DNA from: Nostoc sp. PCC 7107
GTDB taxonomy: Bacteria; Cyanobacteriota; Cyanobacteriia; Cyanobacteriales; Nostocaceae
Length of the DNA: 64,000 nt
Assembly: GCF_000316625.1 (NCBI RefSeq)
Contig: NC_019676.1
Coordinates: 3,428,501-3,492,500, forward strand
Reading direction: 5' to 3'
The notes beneath the pieces are model-generated. The model searched no databases. It was given only the letters and a program-made list of their open reading frames with translations, and was not told where the DNA came from. Shown one piece after another: positions 29,538 to 38,517 of this stretch (its first letter is position 1; the number at the start of each line of letters is the position of its first letter). The translations under genes were made by a program, and so were the position numbers.

Positions 29538-29955
29538 AAGCCCCTAATTCTGGCTGAAACGGTGCAATTTCCTCAGTAATTTCCAGTCCTAACTGTACTA
29601 ACATCCCACATAAAACCCCATCTGGTGATAAGCGTAAATAACTCGGTGTAATTTCCACCGCCACATGACGATTTCCCAGATGGTATGCTGCCCGCATTAA
29701 TAAAAGTGATGAAGTAGCCGATACAGTCAGCACAGGTTCCGGTTTCGCAACAATTCTCATTAAACTACCATCATTTTCATCTTGTAAAATATCGCCATCC
29801 CGTAACACCGTCCCCCGTGGTAAACGCAAAAACACAACCTGTCCATCCGCCATCTCAAACCGATGACGACTGCGGGTGCGTTCTTCCGCCGTCAGTGCTA
29901 AAGTTAAACTCACCACAGCATCAGCATCGGGTGGTTTTCGCTGAGTCAAGATCAT
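29515..29955 (-). CDS. ureE: Urease accessory nickel metallochaperone UreE
   Basis: Delivers nickel to the urease maturation complex. It has 146 residues from the ATG at 29955 ([15 protein letters not shown]), the family start; the 35-codon upstream extension is encoded by a dispersed GCGCAAAGGCGCAAAG intergenic repeat (peptide FAQRRKGAK) and is rejected. The central motif [11 protein letters not shown] is the conserved His-bearing peptide-binding/metal segment, and the C-terminal tail GAYGHHHPH supplies extra nickel ligands. First of the ureEFG group; ureD and structural ureABC are not in the window. Confidence 0.92.
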   Translation of the reverse strand: MILTQRKPPDADAVVSLTLALTAEERTRSRHRFEMADGQVVFLRLPRGTVLRDGDILQDENDGSLMRIVAKPEPVLTVSATSSLLLMRAAYHLGNRHVAVEITPSYLRLSPDGVLCGMLVQLGLEITEEIAPFQPELGAYGHHHPH

Positions 29956-30037
29956 CTTTGCGCCTTTGCGCCTTTGCGCGAAATATTCATCATCCAACAT
30001 TTTGATATTATTAACAAAGTGAGCGATCGCTAAAACT

Positions 30038-30616
30038 ATGGCAAAGCGTAAAAAAAGCAATCTCCAGTGGATTAAAGAAACGCTTGATCTCCAACCTGAT
30101 CATCACTGGGAATCTCCATCGGGCTATAAAATTTTTGTCGCCAACCGGGGGGCTGTTCGCTTCAACGTTCCCCAAAATTGGGTTTTTGAACCCCAAGAAA
30201 AATCTTTCAAGTTCATGGATAAAAAACCGCCCAAAGATGACTGCTGTCTAGAAGTATCTTTCAATCATTTACCGCCTAATGACTGGACTTTGTTTCCCCT
30301 CAAAGCCACCTTAAAGAAAGTCGTAGAAGAAGACAGTCGTGATGTGATTGAAAAGGGAGAAGTTTTTACCATCAAGCGTCAAACAGCCAGAATTGTTTGG
30401 ACAGAATTGAAGTTTATTGACGTACAAGCAGAACCACGGGAAGCTTTTTCCCGGATTTGCATTGGCTTAGGCTCGAATATACAATGTTTAATTACCTTTG
30501 ATTTTTGGGCAGACCAAGCAGAACAGTTAACACCTGTTTGGGATGAAGCTATGCGTAGTCTCACCCTAGGATTGTATATTCGTGACCCCAGAACAGGTTT
30601 AGCTTTCCCTGATTAA
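30038..30616 (+). CDS. Conserved cyanobacterial protein of unknown function
   Basis: 192 residues, no signal peptide or membrane segment. It has a basic N-terminus ([20 protein letters not shown]), then alternating strands ([40 protein letters not shown]), and a C-terminal part with [20 protein letters not shown] and [20 protein letters not shown]. The pattern looks like a small alpha/beta domain conserved in cyanobacteria, but I cannot assign it. It is divergent from ureE with overlapping upstream regions. Confidence 0.7.
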   Translation: MAKRKKSNLQWIKETLDLQPDHHWESPSGYKIFVANRGAVRFNVPQNWVFEPQEKSFKFMDKKPPKDDCCLEVSFNHLPPNDWTLFPLKATLKKVVEEDSRDVIEKGEVFTIKRQTARIVWTELKFIDVQAEPREAFSRICIGLGSNIQCLITFDFWADQAEQLTPVWDEAMRSLTLGLYIRDPRTGLAFPD

Positions 30617-30655
30617 GAGTGCTGAGTGCTGTCACCTTTCACCTGTAACCTCTAG

Positions 30656-31960
30656 TTATAAATCTCGGTGGATAAATGCTTTTGCATTCGCGCCAGTGTA
30701 ACTAGCGACGATGTGACCATTACCAGTCATTTGATATTTATATGTTACCAATCCTTCTAACCCGACAGGGCCGCGGGGAGGCATTTGTTGAGTACTAATA
30801 CCAACTTCTGCACCAAAACCGTAACGGAAACCATCAGCAAAACGTGTGGAACAATTGTGAAAAACGCCAGCAGAATTGACCAAACCAAAGAAAGCTTCAG
30901 CGGTGGCGATATCTTCTGTAATAATTACATCGGTGTGACGTGAACCGTATTGGTTAATATGCGCGATCGCATCTTCTAAATCATCGACAATTTTAATTGA
31001 TAAAATTAAATCACTATATTCTGTTTCCCAATCAATTTCGCTGGCGGGGGCAATATTTGGTAAAATCTCTAAGGTGCGTTGATCACCTTTTAATTGCACA
31101 TGATTTTCTGCTAAAGCTGTCGCAACTTGGGGTAAAAATTCCCCAGCAATTGCTTGATGAACTAATAAAGTTTCAATGGCATTACAAGCAGCTGCATATT
31201 GAATTTTAGCATCAACAGTAATTTCTACAGCTTTATTAATGTCAGCAGCTTGATCGATATAAGCATGACAAATTCCATCCGCATGACCAAGTACAGGAAT
31301 GCGGGTATTTTCTTGGACAAACCGCACAAAAGAATTAGAACCGCGTGGAATAATTAAATCTACATATTTATCTAATTTTAAAAGTCCCACAGTTTCTTCG
31401 CGTGTAGTGAGTAACTGCACCGCATCAGGACTGACATCTGTTTGCGATAATCCTTGTTTAATCGCTTTAACTATCGCTTCACAAGAACGTACAGCTTCTT
31501 TACCACATTTGAGAATTACACCATTACCTGATTTAATCGCCAAAGAAACAATTTGAATTGCAGCTTCTGGACGCGCTTCAAAAATAATCCCCAACACACC
31601 CAAAGGACAAGTAATGCGTTTGAGAATTAATCCAGTATCCAGTTCGCGGTGAATCTGGACTTTACCGATAGGATCAGCCAGTTTACCAACATCTCGGACT
31701 CCAGCGATCGCATCTCTTAACTTATGTTCATCTAACTGCAAGCGCTTATATAGAGGTTTAGCAATTCCTTCCGCCGCCGCAGCTTGACAGTCAGCCACAT
31801 TCGCCTGCAATATTTCTTCTTGAGCCGATTCTAACCCTTGAGCGATCGCTGCGATCGCTTGATTTTTCGCCTCTGTCGAAAGAATTGCCAACTTACTAGC
31901 AGCGGCGCGAGTTTTCCCAGCAATCTCAACTAAAGATGACCCAACTTCCACAATAGTCAT
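30656..31960 (-). CDS. proA: Gamma-glutamyl phosphate reductase (glutamate-5-semialdehyde dehydrogenase)
   Basis: Second step of proline synthesis: NADPH-dependent reduction of glutamyl-5-phosphate. There are 434 residues. [20 protein letters not shown] and [13 protein letters not shown] are the nucleotide-binding blocks, [21 protein letters not shown] is a conserved ProA segment, and [22 protein letters not shown] carries a conserved Cys and glycines. The C-terminus [17 protein letters not shown] is a family signature. proB is not adjacent. A repetitive ORF ends with an ATGA overlap at its start codon (see 31957-32268). Confidence 0.96.
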   Translation of the reverse strand: MTIVEVGSSLVEIAGKTRAAASKLAILSTEAKNQAIAAIAQGLESAQEEILQANVADCQAAAAEGIAKPLYKRLQLDEHKLRDAIAGVRDVGKLADPIGKVQIHRELDTGLILKRITCPLGVLGIIFEARPEAAIQIVSLAIKSGNGVILKCGKEAVRSCEAIVKAIKQGLSQTDVSPDAVQLLTTREETVGLLKLDKYVDLIIPRGSNSFVRFVQENTRIPVLGHADGICHAYIDQAADINKAVEITVDAKIQYAAACNAIETLLVHQAIAGEFLPQVATALAENHVQLKGDQRTLEILPNIAPASEIDWETEYSDLILSIKIVDDLEDAIAHINQYGSRHTDVIITEDIATAEAFFGLVNSAGVFHNCSTRFADGFRYGFGAEVGISTQQMPPRGPVGLEGLVTYKYQMTGNGHIVASYTGANAKAFIHRDL

Positions 31961-32268
31961 ATCAAAAAATAACCCTTAATTATGGCAGAAACATTTATTT
32001 TCCATCCTATAGCAATCTGATTTGATTCCTGAATTATTCCTATAGAGAGTGAACAGAAAAAATCTTCTCCAAATCTCTCACGCCAGTAAAGTGAGTTATT
32101 TTTACCAGTCGTCGCATCAACAATGTCAGCTGTCACATTCACAATGCAAGTTATCACATCAACAATGTCAACTGTCACATTCACAATGCAAGTTATCACA
32201 TCAACAATGTCAGCCGTCGCATTCACAATGCGAGTTATCAAATCAACAATGTCAGATGTCACATTCAC
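31957..32268 (-). CDS. Repeat-encoded ORF overlapping proA start (doubtful gene)
   Basis: 103 codons, of which the first ~55 are four copies of a 14-residue unit ([14 protein letters not shown]) encoded by a 42-bp minisatellite. The rest is unique sequence ending in a TGA that overlaps the proA ATG (ATGA). The overlap would allow coupling, but the repeat is open in other frames too because 42 is divisible by three. No SD is evident. Treat as a possible leader ORF, not an established protein. Confidence 0.25.
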   Translation of the reverse strand: MNVTSDIVDLITRIVNATADIVDVITCIVNVTVDIVDVITCIVNVTADIVDATTGKNNSLYWRERFGEDFFCSLSIGIIQESNQIAIGWKINVSAIIKGYFLI

Positions 32269-32275
32269 AATTGAC
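32116..32275. repeat. 42-bp minisatellite upstream of proA
   Basis: Units start at 32116, 32158, 32200 and 32242, exactly 42 bp apart, each built from two related 21-mers (ATCAACAATGTCAGCTGTCAC and ATTCACAATGCAAGTTATCAC types, a few differences between copies). Confidence 0.95.
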
Positions 32276-32281
32276 TAATAT

Positions 32282-33205
32282 TTACCTCGCCCATTGCTGC
32301 AAGATATAAGCATAAAAAGCCTCTTTATCAACTGTATCCATTGCATAAATCTTCCGACCGCTAGGAACAACCTTAGTCCGTCCTTGACTTACACCAGTGG
32401 TAATAATTTCCGTTTCCCACTCCCGCAGTTGATAAAATTCTGGATGTCCTAAATAAGCCGTCGCCAGCACATCCCAAAAATAATAATCTTGGGGAATTAC
32501 CAGTGCGTAACATTGTCCAGCTAAATCAGAAACAGGATAATGGCGTTGTTTTCCCATTTTATACACAATGTCTGATGTCACAGGTACATTGTTAGTCAAA
32601 TCTAAAGGACACATAATAATTTCAATTTGGGTTTGCCAAACTTGCGCGGCTGAAACTGCATCCCAATAGACATTCCACTCCGCCGAACCATCTTGTCCGG
32701 CTTCTAAACTTTTTTCCACATTACCACCAACATTCAACGCGCCACCCATCCAGACAATTTTTTCAATCTTGGCTTCAATATCTGGTGCTTGTTCTAACGC
32801 CACTGCAACTGTCGTTAATGGCCCTGTTACCATCAGCATTACTGGTTGAGGTGCTTCTCTTAACATTCGCACCATAAAATCTTGTCCAGGTTCTGTAAGC
32901 AGAGGTGTATTAATCGTGTCCTGCTGGTTGAGAATAGGGAGATGGTCAACAATAAACGAATCACGACGATAGAGACGGGGAAAAGGATTTATGCCACGTA
33001 CTGTACTTTCGGCAACTGGGATATGAGAAAATCCCATCAAATCAATTATTTTGCGTGTAGCGCTAACGGCTGGTTCAACATAACAATCAGCAGGAGTCAC
33101 AACCACACCAAGCAATTCGATATGATCCATCGTCAACAGCAGCATAGTTGCTAGGTAATCGTCTACACCACCATCGTGATCCATTAACACAAGTTGTTTT
33201 GACAT
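32282..33205 (-). CDS. Nucleoside hydrolase, inosine-uridine preferring family
   Basis: Cleaves the N-glycosidic bond of ribonucleosides to give free base and ribose. There are 307 residues. The N-terminal Ca-binding Asp cluster is MDHDGGVDDYLA; MVTGPLTTVAVALEQAP and KIVWMGGALNVGGNVEK are family blocks; AEWNVYWDAVSAAQVW carries the substrate-binding Glu/Asn/Asp region. It is divergent from the cytosine deaminase gene with only 17 bp between starts, and a ribokinase lies nearby, so this is a plausible salvage group. Base preference cannot be read from sequence. Confidence 0.93.
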   Translation of the reverse strand: MSKQLVLMDHDGGVDDYLATMLLLTMDHIELLGVVVTPADCYVEPAVSATRKIIDLMGFSHIPVAESTVRGINPFPRLYRRDSFIVDHLPILNQQDTINTPLLTEPGQDFMVRMLREAPQPVMLMVTGPLTTVAVALEQAPDIEAKIEKIVWMGGALNVGGNVEKSLEAGQDGSAEWNVYWDAVSAAQVWQTQIEIIMCPLDLTNNVPVTSDIVYKMGKQRHYPVSDLAGQCYALVIPQDYYFWDVLATAYLGHPEFYQLREWETEIITTGVSQGRTKVVPSGRKIYAMDTVDKEAFYAYILQQWAR

Positions 33206-33222
33206 ATTAGGAGGATAAGAGA

Positions 33223-33654
33223 ATGGATGAATTTATGCAAGCAGCGATCGCAGAGGCTAAACAAGGTAGACAAGAAGGCGGAATTCCTATCGGTTCTGTT
33301 CTCATCAAGGATGGCAAAATTGTTGGTAGAGGACACAACAAGCGCGTCCAAGATAGCGACCCTGTTACCCACGCCGAAATCGATTGTCTCCGTAATGCTG
33401 GCAGAATTGGCAGTTATAGAGGTACAACACTTTATTCAACCTTAATGCCGTGTTATTTATGCGCCGGCGCAGTCGTGCAATTCGGGATCAAAAAAGTCAT
33501 CGCCGGCGAATCTCGTACATTTCCCGGCGCAAAAGAATTTATGATTTCTCACGGCGTAGAAGTTATTGATTTAAATTTAGATGAATGCGAACAAATGATG
33601 AGCGAATTTATTCAAACCAACCCCGAATTATGGAACGAAGACATTGGGAAGTAG
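33223..33654 (+). CDS. Cytosine/nucleoside deaminase, Fcy1-like
   Basis: Zinc hydrolase of the CDA fold, 143 residues. Zinc ligands are His in VTHAEIDCL (with catalytic Glu) and the two Cys in LMPCYLCAGAVV. VGRGHNKRVQ, TTLYSTLMPC and the C-terminal LWNEDIG strongly resemble yeast-type cytosine deaminase rather than TadA or guanine deaminase, although this class is less usual in bacteria (which often use CodA). Likely reaction: cytosine to uracil. Starts 17 bp from the nucleoside hydrolase start, so the promoters must overlap coding sequence or each other. Confidence 0.87.
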   Translation: MDEFMQAAIAEAKQGRQEGGIPIGSVLIKDGKIVGRGHNKRVQDSDPVTHAEIDCLRNAGRIGSYRGTTLYSTLMPCYLCAGAVVQFGIKKVIAGESRTFPGAKEFMISHGVEVIDLNLDECEQMMSEFIQTNPELWNEDIGK

Positions 33655-33698
33655 TCAATGGTCAAAAGGCTAAATATTGCAATTTCATCCTTCAGACT

Positions 33699-34619
33699 TC
33701 ATACTTTTTCCTTAAGAAAAGCCTCAAACGTAAACCTATCAGGTAACGAAGTTTGTGCGCCTAATTTTGTCGTGGCTAAAGCACCTGCGGTTGCACCCCA
33801 AATCACTGCTTGATGTAAAGTCATTCCTGTATAAAGTGCAGCTGCTAAACCACCATTAAAAGCATCACCAGCCGCCACAGTATCCACAACATTAACTGAA
33901 AAAGCTGGCACAAAAAATGTTTCCTCAGTTGTGGTACATACCACACCCTTTGCACCTAATTTAACGATCGCAGATTTCACCCCTTTTTGCAATAACACTG
34001 CCCCTGCTTTGGCTGCTGATTCTGGGCTATCCACCGCAAAACCAACTAATTGTCCTGCTTCTACCTCATTGGGGGTGATAATATCCACCAACGGGTAAAG
34101 TTCGGCAGGTAAGTTAGATTGAGCCGGTGCAGGATCAAGGATTACTGTAATATTGGCATTGCGTCCAGCTTTAGCAGCTGCAACAACAGCACTCAGAGGA
34201 ATTTCTAATTGTAAAAGCAGTGCTTTAGCTGTTGGTAATAAAGGCGATAACCTCTCTACATCTGCCTGATTTACTTTTCCATTAGCACCAGGAATCACCA
34301 CAATTTGATTCTGCCCAGCATCATCAACAATAATGATGGCAATTCCCGAACTTACCGTTTCATCTAATAAAATATTTTCAGTTTGTACGCCAGCAGTTTG
34401 TAAATTATTCAGTAACTCTGCACCAAAACCTTGGCTTCCCACCCGCCCCACCATCTGAGTCGGAATTCCCAACCGTGCTAATGCTACTGCTTGATTTGCA
34501 CCTTTCCCCCCTGGGACTTGAAAAAAATCGTTTCCCAGCAAAGTTTCACCGCTAGTTGGTAAATGGGGTGCTGTGGCTACTAAATCTATATTGATACTGC
34601 CGAAAACAATAATACTCAT
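33699..34619 (-). CDS. rbsK: Ribokinase
   Basis: Phosphorylates D-ribose to ribose-5-phosphate (PfkB family). There are 306 residues. GSINIDLVATAPHLPTSGET, then FFQVPGGKGANQAVALARLG form the substrate-binding signature near the N-terminus; ILDPAPAQ and ITPNEVEAGQL follow; the ATP/anion-hole motif with catalytic Asp is DTVAAGDAFNGGLAAAL. It lies convergent to the deaminase and can consume the ribose set free by the nearby nucleoside hydrolase. Confidence 0.95.
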   Translation of the reverse strand: MSIIVFGSINIDLVATAPHLPTSGETLLGNDFFQVPGGKGANQAVALARLGIPTQMVGRVGSQGFGAELLNNLQTAGVQTENILLDETVSSGIAIIIVDDAGQNQIVVIPGANGKVNQADVERLSPLLPTAKALLLQLEIPLSAVVAAAKAGRNANITVILDPAPAQSNLPAELYPLVDIITPNEVEAGQLVGFAVDSPESAAKAGAVLLQKGVKSAIVKLGAKGVVCTTTEETFFVPAFSVNVVDTVAAGDAFNGGLAAALYTGMTLHQAVIWGATAGALATTKLGAQTSLPDRFTFEAFLKEKV

Positions 34620-34775
34620 AATGAAGCGAGTGAAATGGTGGGTAAAAAAATTAAAATATTCTCACATTCAAACCCTATCCCTTTATGGGTAGAGTATTCT
34701 GAATTCTGTATTCTGACTCCTGTTTGATTCAGGAAATTTCTTGATATCGTTATAGAAAACCGGAAGATAAATTTT

Positions 34776-35414
34776 ATGGTCACTACACAAGTCAGCAGTA
34801 CCCAAAGGGGAATTCTCCCAAATATTAGTTGGCAGACTTTTGAAACTATGTTGGCAGAAATGGGTAATAATCGCACCACACGACTGACCTATGATCAAGG
34901 AACCCTAGAAATTATGACACCGTTGATGCCTCATGAACATAACAATAGACTACTAGAACACTTAGTTTTTACCTTAGCTGTGGAACTCAACCTGAATATC
35001 AAAAGTATTGGTTCTACAACTTGTAAACGTCCAGACTTACTGCGTGGTGTAGAACCAGATTCTGCATTTTACATTCAAAATGAACCATTGATGCGGCAAA
35101 AGCAAAATCTCGACTTGACTCAAGACCCACCACCTGATTTAGTCATTGAAGTAGACTACACCAGTGCTTCTGTTGATCGATTATCAATTTATTTAGCATT
35201 GGGTGTTCCAGAAGTTTGGCGTTATAACGAACCTGTAATGCAAATTTATCGCTTACAGGAAGGTACGTACATTCCTTGTGATATATCGCCAAGTTTTGCC
35301 AATCTTCCCTTAACTACAGAGATTCCCCGTTTTTTGCAAGAAAGTTTGAACAATGGAGAAATTTCCATGATTCGCTCATTTCGTGCTTGGGTGAGACAGC
35401 AGCAAAAAAATTGA
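34776..35414 (+). CDS. Uma2-family (DUF820) endonuclease-fold protein
   Basis: 212 residues. PD-(D/E)XK nuclease-like fold abundant in cyanobacteria, role unknown. Visible: N-terminal SWQTFETMLAEMG, YDQGTLEIMTPLMPHEHNNRLLE (conserved Glu and His), GVEPDSAFYI (active-site Asp), PPDLVIEVDYTSASVDRL (E-x-D of the core) and the LGVPEVWRY block. One of four Uma2 genes within 13 kb. No toxin or restriction partner adjacent. Confidence 0.9.
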   Translation: MVTTQVSSTQRGILPNISWQTFETMLAEMGNNRTTRLTYDQGTLEIMTPLMPHEHNNRLLEHLVFTLAVELNLNIKSIGSTTCKRPDLLRGVEPDSAFYIQNEPLMRQKQNLDLTQDPPPDLVIEVDYTSASVDRLSIYLALGVPEVWRYNEPVMQIYRLQEGTYIPCDISPSFANLPLTTEIPRFLQESLNNGEISMIRSFRAWVRQQQKN

Positions 35415-35476
35415 CAGTCAATAGCTAAAGCGCTATACCATATCAAGGTGCAATATACATTAAGTTTTTTATTGTT

Positions 35477-35857
35477 ATGTCTAGTGTTGAACGCGACGAA
35501 ACCAGAGAAAATCGCATCGCTACAGAAATTATTGTTGATGCGGAAGATAAAGAAGATCGGGCAATGGGCTGGTATTATTATCTAGAAGAAGCTTTGAATT
35601 ATCCGTTTATGGCTAAGTGGGCGAAAAAATCCCGCAAAACATCGACAATAGAAGAGAAAAACGTCGAAGTGCTAGGAATGGCTCCTGATGATGAGTGTTT
35701 AAAAGATATGTATGTGGAAGTAGCTGACATCAATGGTAAGGATGATGATGTCTATTCGGCAAAATTATCAGAAATAAAGCCTATTGATGCAGACAGTGAA
35801 ACCGAAGAAGCGATCGCAGATTGGCACTATTGGCTGGCTAGAGGCTACAAATTCTAG
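35477..35857 (+). CDS. ccbP: CcbP-like calcium-binding protein
   Basis: Small acidic protein of 126 residues that resembles CcbP, the calcium-sequestering protein whose level falls during heterocyst differentiation in Anabaena. Family-like blocks: RENRIATEIIVDAEDKEDRA, MGWYYYLEEALNYPF, VEVLGMAPDDECLKDMYVEV and ADWHYWLARGYKF at the end. Acidic clusters (DAEDKED, DADSETEE) are likely Ca ligands. The assignment is from memory of the family and not checked. It stands alone after the Uma2 gene. Confidence 0.78.
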   Translation: MSSVERDETRENRIATEIIVDAEDKEDRAMGWYYYLEEALNYPFMAKWAKKSRKTSTIEEKNVEVLGMAPDDECLKDMYVEVADINGKDDDVYSAKLSEIKPIDADSETEEAIADWHYWLARGYKF

Positions 35858-35876
35858 AATATAGCTTTTTTGCGCC

Positions 35877-36443
35877 TCAATTATCTGATAAATAACGAAT
35901 AATTCGACAGGGGTTTCCAGCAGCAACCACATTTGCAGGTATATCTTTCACAACCACACTACCAGCACCAATTGTCGTGTTGTCGCCAATTGTCACCCCT
36001 GGACAAATAATTGCATTTCCACCTATCCAGACATTGTTACCAATTTTAACTGGTGCAGCTAATTCTCTACCAGTCAAACGAATTTCTGGTTCTACGGGAT
36101 GATAAGCTGCATAAATCTGCACATAAGGCGCACACAAAACGTTATCGCCAATTTCCACTAGATTGCAGTCTAAAATTACACAACCAAAGTTCATAAATAA
36201 TTTATTGCCCGCATAAATATGACTGCCGTAGTCACAGTAAAATGGCGGCACAATAGTAATATTTTCTCCTACCTTACCCAATAATTCTTGTAATATTTGT
36301 TGTCTTTGCTCTTGATGTTCAGCAATTGTATTGTTATACCTTTGTAAAAGACGACTAGCTCGCCTACTCTCAGCTACTAATTCGGGATCTTCTGCTAAAT
36401 ATAACTCGCCAGCTAACATTTTTTGTTTTTCGGTTTTTTCCAT
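35877..36443 (-). CDS. Maltose/galactoside O-acetyltransferase-type left-handed beta-helix enzyme
   Basis: Acetyl-CoA-dependent O-acetylation of a sugar (Maa/LacA/NodL family), 188 residues. N-terminal Mac domain (EKQKMLAGELYLAEDPELVA) and hexapeptide repeats with the catalytic His region YAAYHPVEPEIR, then KIGNNVWIGGNAIICPGVTIGD and AAGNPCRIIRYL. Substrate unknown. Convergent with ccbP with 19 bp between stops. Confidence 0.93.
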   Translation of the reverse strand: MEKTEKQKMLAGELYLAEDPELVAESRRASRLLQRYNNTIAEHQEQRQQILQELLGKVGENITIVPPFYCDYGSHIYAGNKLFMNFGCVILDCNLVEIGDNVLCAPYVQIYAAYHPVEPEIRLTGRELAAPVKIGNNVWIGGNAIICPGVTIGDNTTIGAGSVVVKDIPANVVAAGNPCRIIRYLSDN

Positions 36444-36581
36444 AAGATATTTTTAAGTTTTATTAAATTAAAATAGCGAATTTAAAAAAGATTTTACAAA
36501 GCGATTTTAAATTACAATAATTTTTTAGATAAAAAACTGAATTTACTAAACTTAGTCAAAATTAGCAAAATTCGGAGGAAT

Positions 36582-37763
36582 ATGCCTTTTCGGATTTTAA
36601 GCTTGGATGGTGGCGGAATTAGGGGATTAGTTGCAGCAACTATTTTGGCAGCTATTGAGCAGCAAATTAATCAACCTTTGCACGAGTATTTTAACTTAAT
36701 AGCAGGCACATCTACAGGCTCAATTTTAGCAGCAGCGATCGCCACTGGTCGCAGCAGCCAAAATATTATTGATCTATACACACAAAAAAGCTCAAGAATC
36801 TTCCCTTACAGTAGTCTTTTTTCTTTGCAGCGACTACCGCTTATTTTCAAATATGGGATATCTGCACCAAAATTTTCTGATGCTGGTTTAACTCAAGTTC
36901 TCCAAGAAAATTTAGGTGAAATCAAACTATTTGATATTCCTGAACCAAAATTATTAATTACAGCTTACGATACCATCGCCAGAGAACCAATTATCTTTAA
37001 AAGTTGGCGACAAGATAAAGATTATGGCAATGTACCACTATGGGAAATCTGCGTTTGTTCTGCCTCGGCTCCTACTTATTTCCCAGCGCATAAACTAGAT
37101 AGAATAGTCAAAGGCACAGTGGAAAGAGCGACAGAAGATACTGTTACTTTAGATGGTTATGCTTCCCATACAGAAAACCTTTATAACAATACACAAATTA
37201 GAATTGTGAGTGGTACAGGTAGTGGTCAAACTCGCACTATCAAAACATACAAAGGTTACACAAGAGTCGCTTTATTAGATTCTCCGTGGGAAACTATACC
37301 AGATAATACTGCGACCTACTCAATTAAATGTATGTACTCTGCCATTGATGGTGGTGTTGCGGCTAATAACCCTTCAGCTTGTGCTGTAGCGGAAGCTTTA
37401 AGATTAGGACATTCCATTGAAGATATTACCATTCTTTCTATTGGTACAGGCGATCGCACACGCATTATCCCATTTCAACAAGCCGAAAGCTGGGGTTTGA
37501 TTCAATGGGCGCAGCCACTTATTGGTATATTGTTAGATGCTTCATCGGGCGTTCATGAGTACATCACTGACCAAATAATTCCAGACAAACAGATTTTACG
37601 ATTACAGTTTAAGCTAGACCGAGAACTTATCGGTAAGCGATTGAGTGATGATATTGATGATGTCAGTCCTGAGAATCTTCAAAATTTAATGGAAGCGGCA
37701 AAAGTTTATATTCAGCAGCCAGCAATACAAACTAAATTGCAGGAATTTTTACGCATTAATTAA
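36582..37763 (+). CDS. Patatin-like phospholipase with inserted beta module
   Basis: Acyl hydrolase with a Ser-Asp dyad, 393 residues. The oxyanion loop is SLDGGGIRGLVAA, the nucleophile elbow is IAGTSTGSILAAA, and the dyad Asp is in AIDGGVAANNPS. Between PTYFPAHKL (~residue 170) and the dyad Asp is an unusual insert of about 75 residues (TVERATEDTVTLDG... SGTGSGQTRTIKTYKGYTR... ATYSI) resembling a small beta module common in phage structural proteins. The rest matches the bacterial FabD/patatin type. Cytosolic, no signal peptide. Neighbours give no functional clue. Confidence 0.92.
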   Translation: MPFRILSLDGGGIRGLVAATILAAIEQQINQPLHEYFNLIAGTSTGSILAAAIATGRSSQNIIDLYTQKSSRIFPYSSLFSLQRLPLIFKYGISAPKFSDAGLTQVLQENLGEIKLFDIPEPKLLITAYDTIAREPIIFKSWRQDKDYGNVPLWEICVCSASAPTYFPAHKLDRIVKGTVERATEDTVTLDGYASHTENLYNNTQIRIVSGTGSGQTRTIKTYKGYTRVALLDSPWETIPDNTATYSIKCMYSAIDGGVAANNPSACAVAEALRLGHSIEDITILSIGTGDRTRIIPFQQAESWGLIQWAQPLIGILLDASSGVHEYITDQIIPDKQILRLQFKLDRELIGKRLSDDIDDVSPENLQNLMEAAKVYIQQPAIQTKLQEFLRIN

Positions 37764-37811
37764 CAAGGTAAAACAACAACCAGTTAAATATCTTGTTTGT
37801 TGTTCTAGATT

Positions 37812-38429
37812 TTAGCTTGTAGTTCGTGTGGCTAAAAATATTTGTTGTGCGGTTATTTGTAAATTGGTAAAAACTGAAGAAACAAGTTGATCACCGTTTT
37901 GAAATAATTGCTTGTGATACTCATCTTTTATCAATGTGCAAATTGTAATTGTAGGTTGTTTTGGCTTGCCAATATATTCTCTCCCACCAATACCTAGATA
38001 ATCCACAATCCAATACTCAGGTACTCCTAAGAGTGCATAATCTTCAACTTTCCGCGCATAATCATTTTGCCAGTTTGTGCTAACGACTTCAGCAATTAAT
38101 TTAATAGAGCTTCCTGATGTAACGATAGGTTCTTTTTGCCATAGTGGCTCATTAATTAGTTGAGTTTGATCCAATACAATAACATCAGGACGAAAAGCTG
38201 TATTTGTTCCTAACAGTTTGATTAAACAGCGATGGGGAATAAAATAAGGTTCTTCTTGACGGTCAATTTCTACGTTTAGTTTTCGTCCAATAAAAGCAGA
38301 TACTTGCTCGTGCGGCCCTGTTGGTTCCATATCGATTAATTCACCATCAATTAGTTCATAACCCTCACTATCGTCATAGTGAGCAATAAATTCTTCAACT
38401 GTTAAAAGTTTTGGTGCAAATTGAACCAT
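37812..38429 (-). CDS. Uma2-family (DUF820) endonuclease-fold protein
   Basis: 205 residues. LTVEEFIAHYDDSEGYELIDGELIDMEPTG is the N-terminal signature, FRPDVIVLDQ holds the active-site Asp, KLIAEVVSTNWQNDYARKVEDYA the E-x-V-S variant of the core, LGVPEYWIVDYLG the last block. Second of four Uma2 copies. It converges on the patatin gene. Confidence 0.9.
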   Translation of the reverse strand: MVQFAPKLLTVEEFIAHYDDSEGYELIDGELIDMEPTGPHEQVSAFIGRKLNVEIDRQEEPYFIPHRCLIKLLGTNTAFRPDVIVLDQTQLINEPLWQKEPIVTSGSSIKLIAEVVSTNWQNDYARKVEDYALLGVPEYWIVDYLGIGGREYIGKPKQPTITICTLIKDEYHKQLFQNGDQLVSSVFTNLQITAQQIFLATRTTS

Positions 38430-38517
38430 TGTGATTTTTGCTACTTATTAAGTAAGTTAATGTTTTTTCCAGTTTTCAAATATTAGATTTCTATAAATAT
38501 TTTAAATTTTCTGAAAG

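Noticed and set aside
32049-32309. Plus-strand frame with [14 protein letters not shown] repeats
   Set aside because: Encoded by the 42-bp minisatellite in the other orientation; repeat length divisible by three makes every frame open, so no evidence for a protein.
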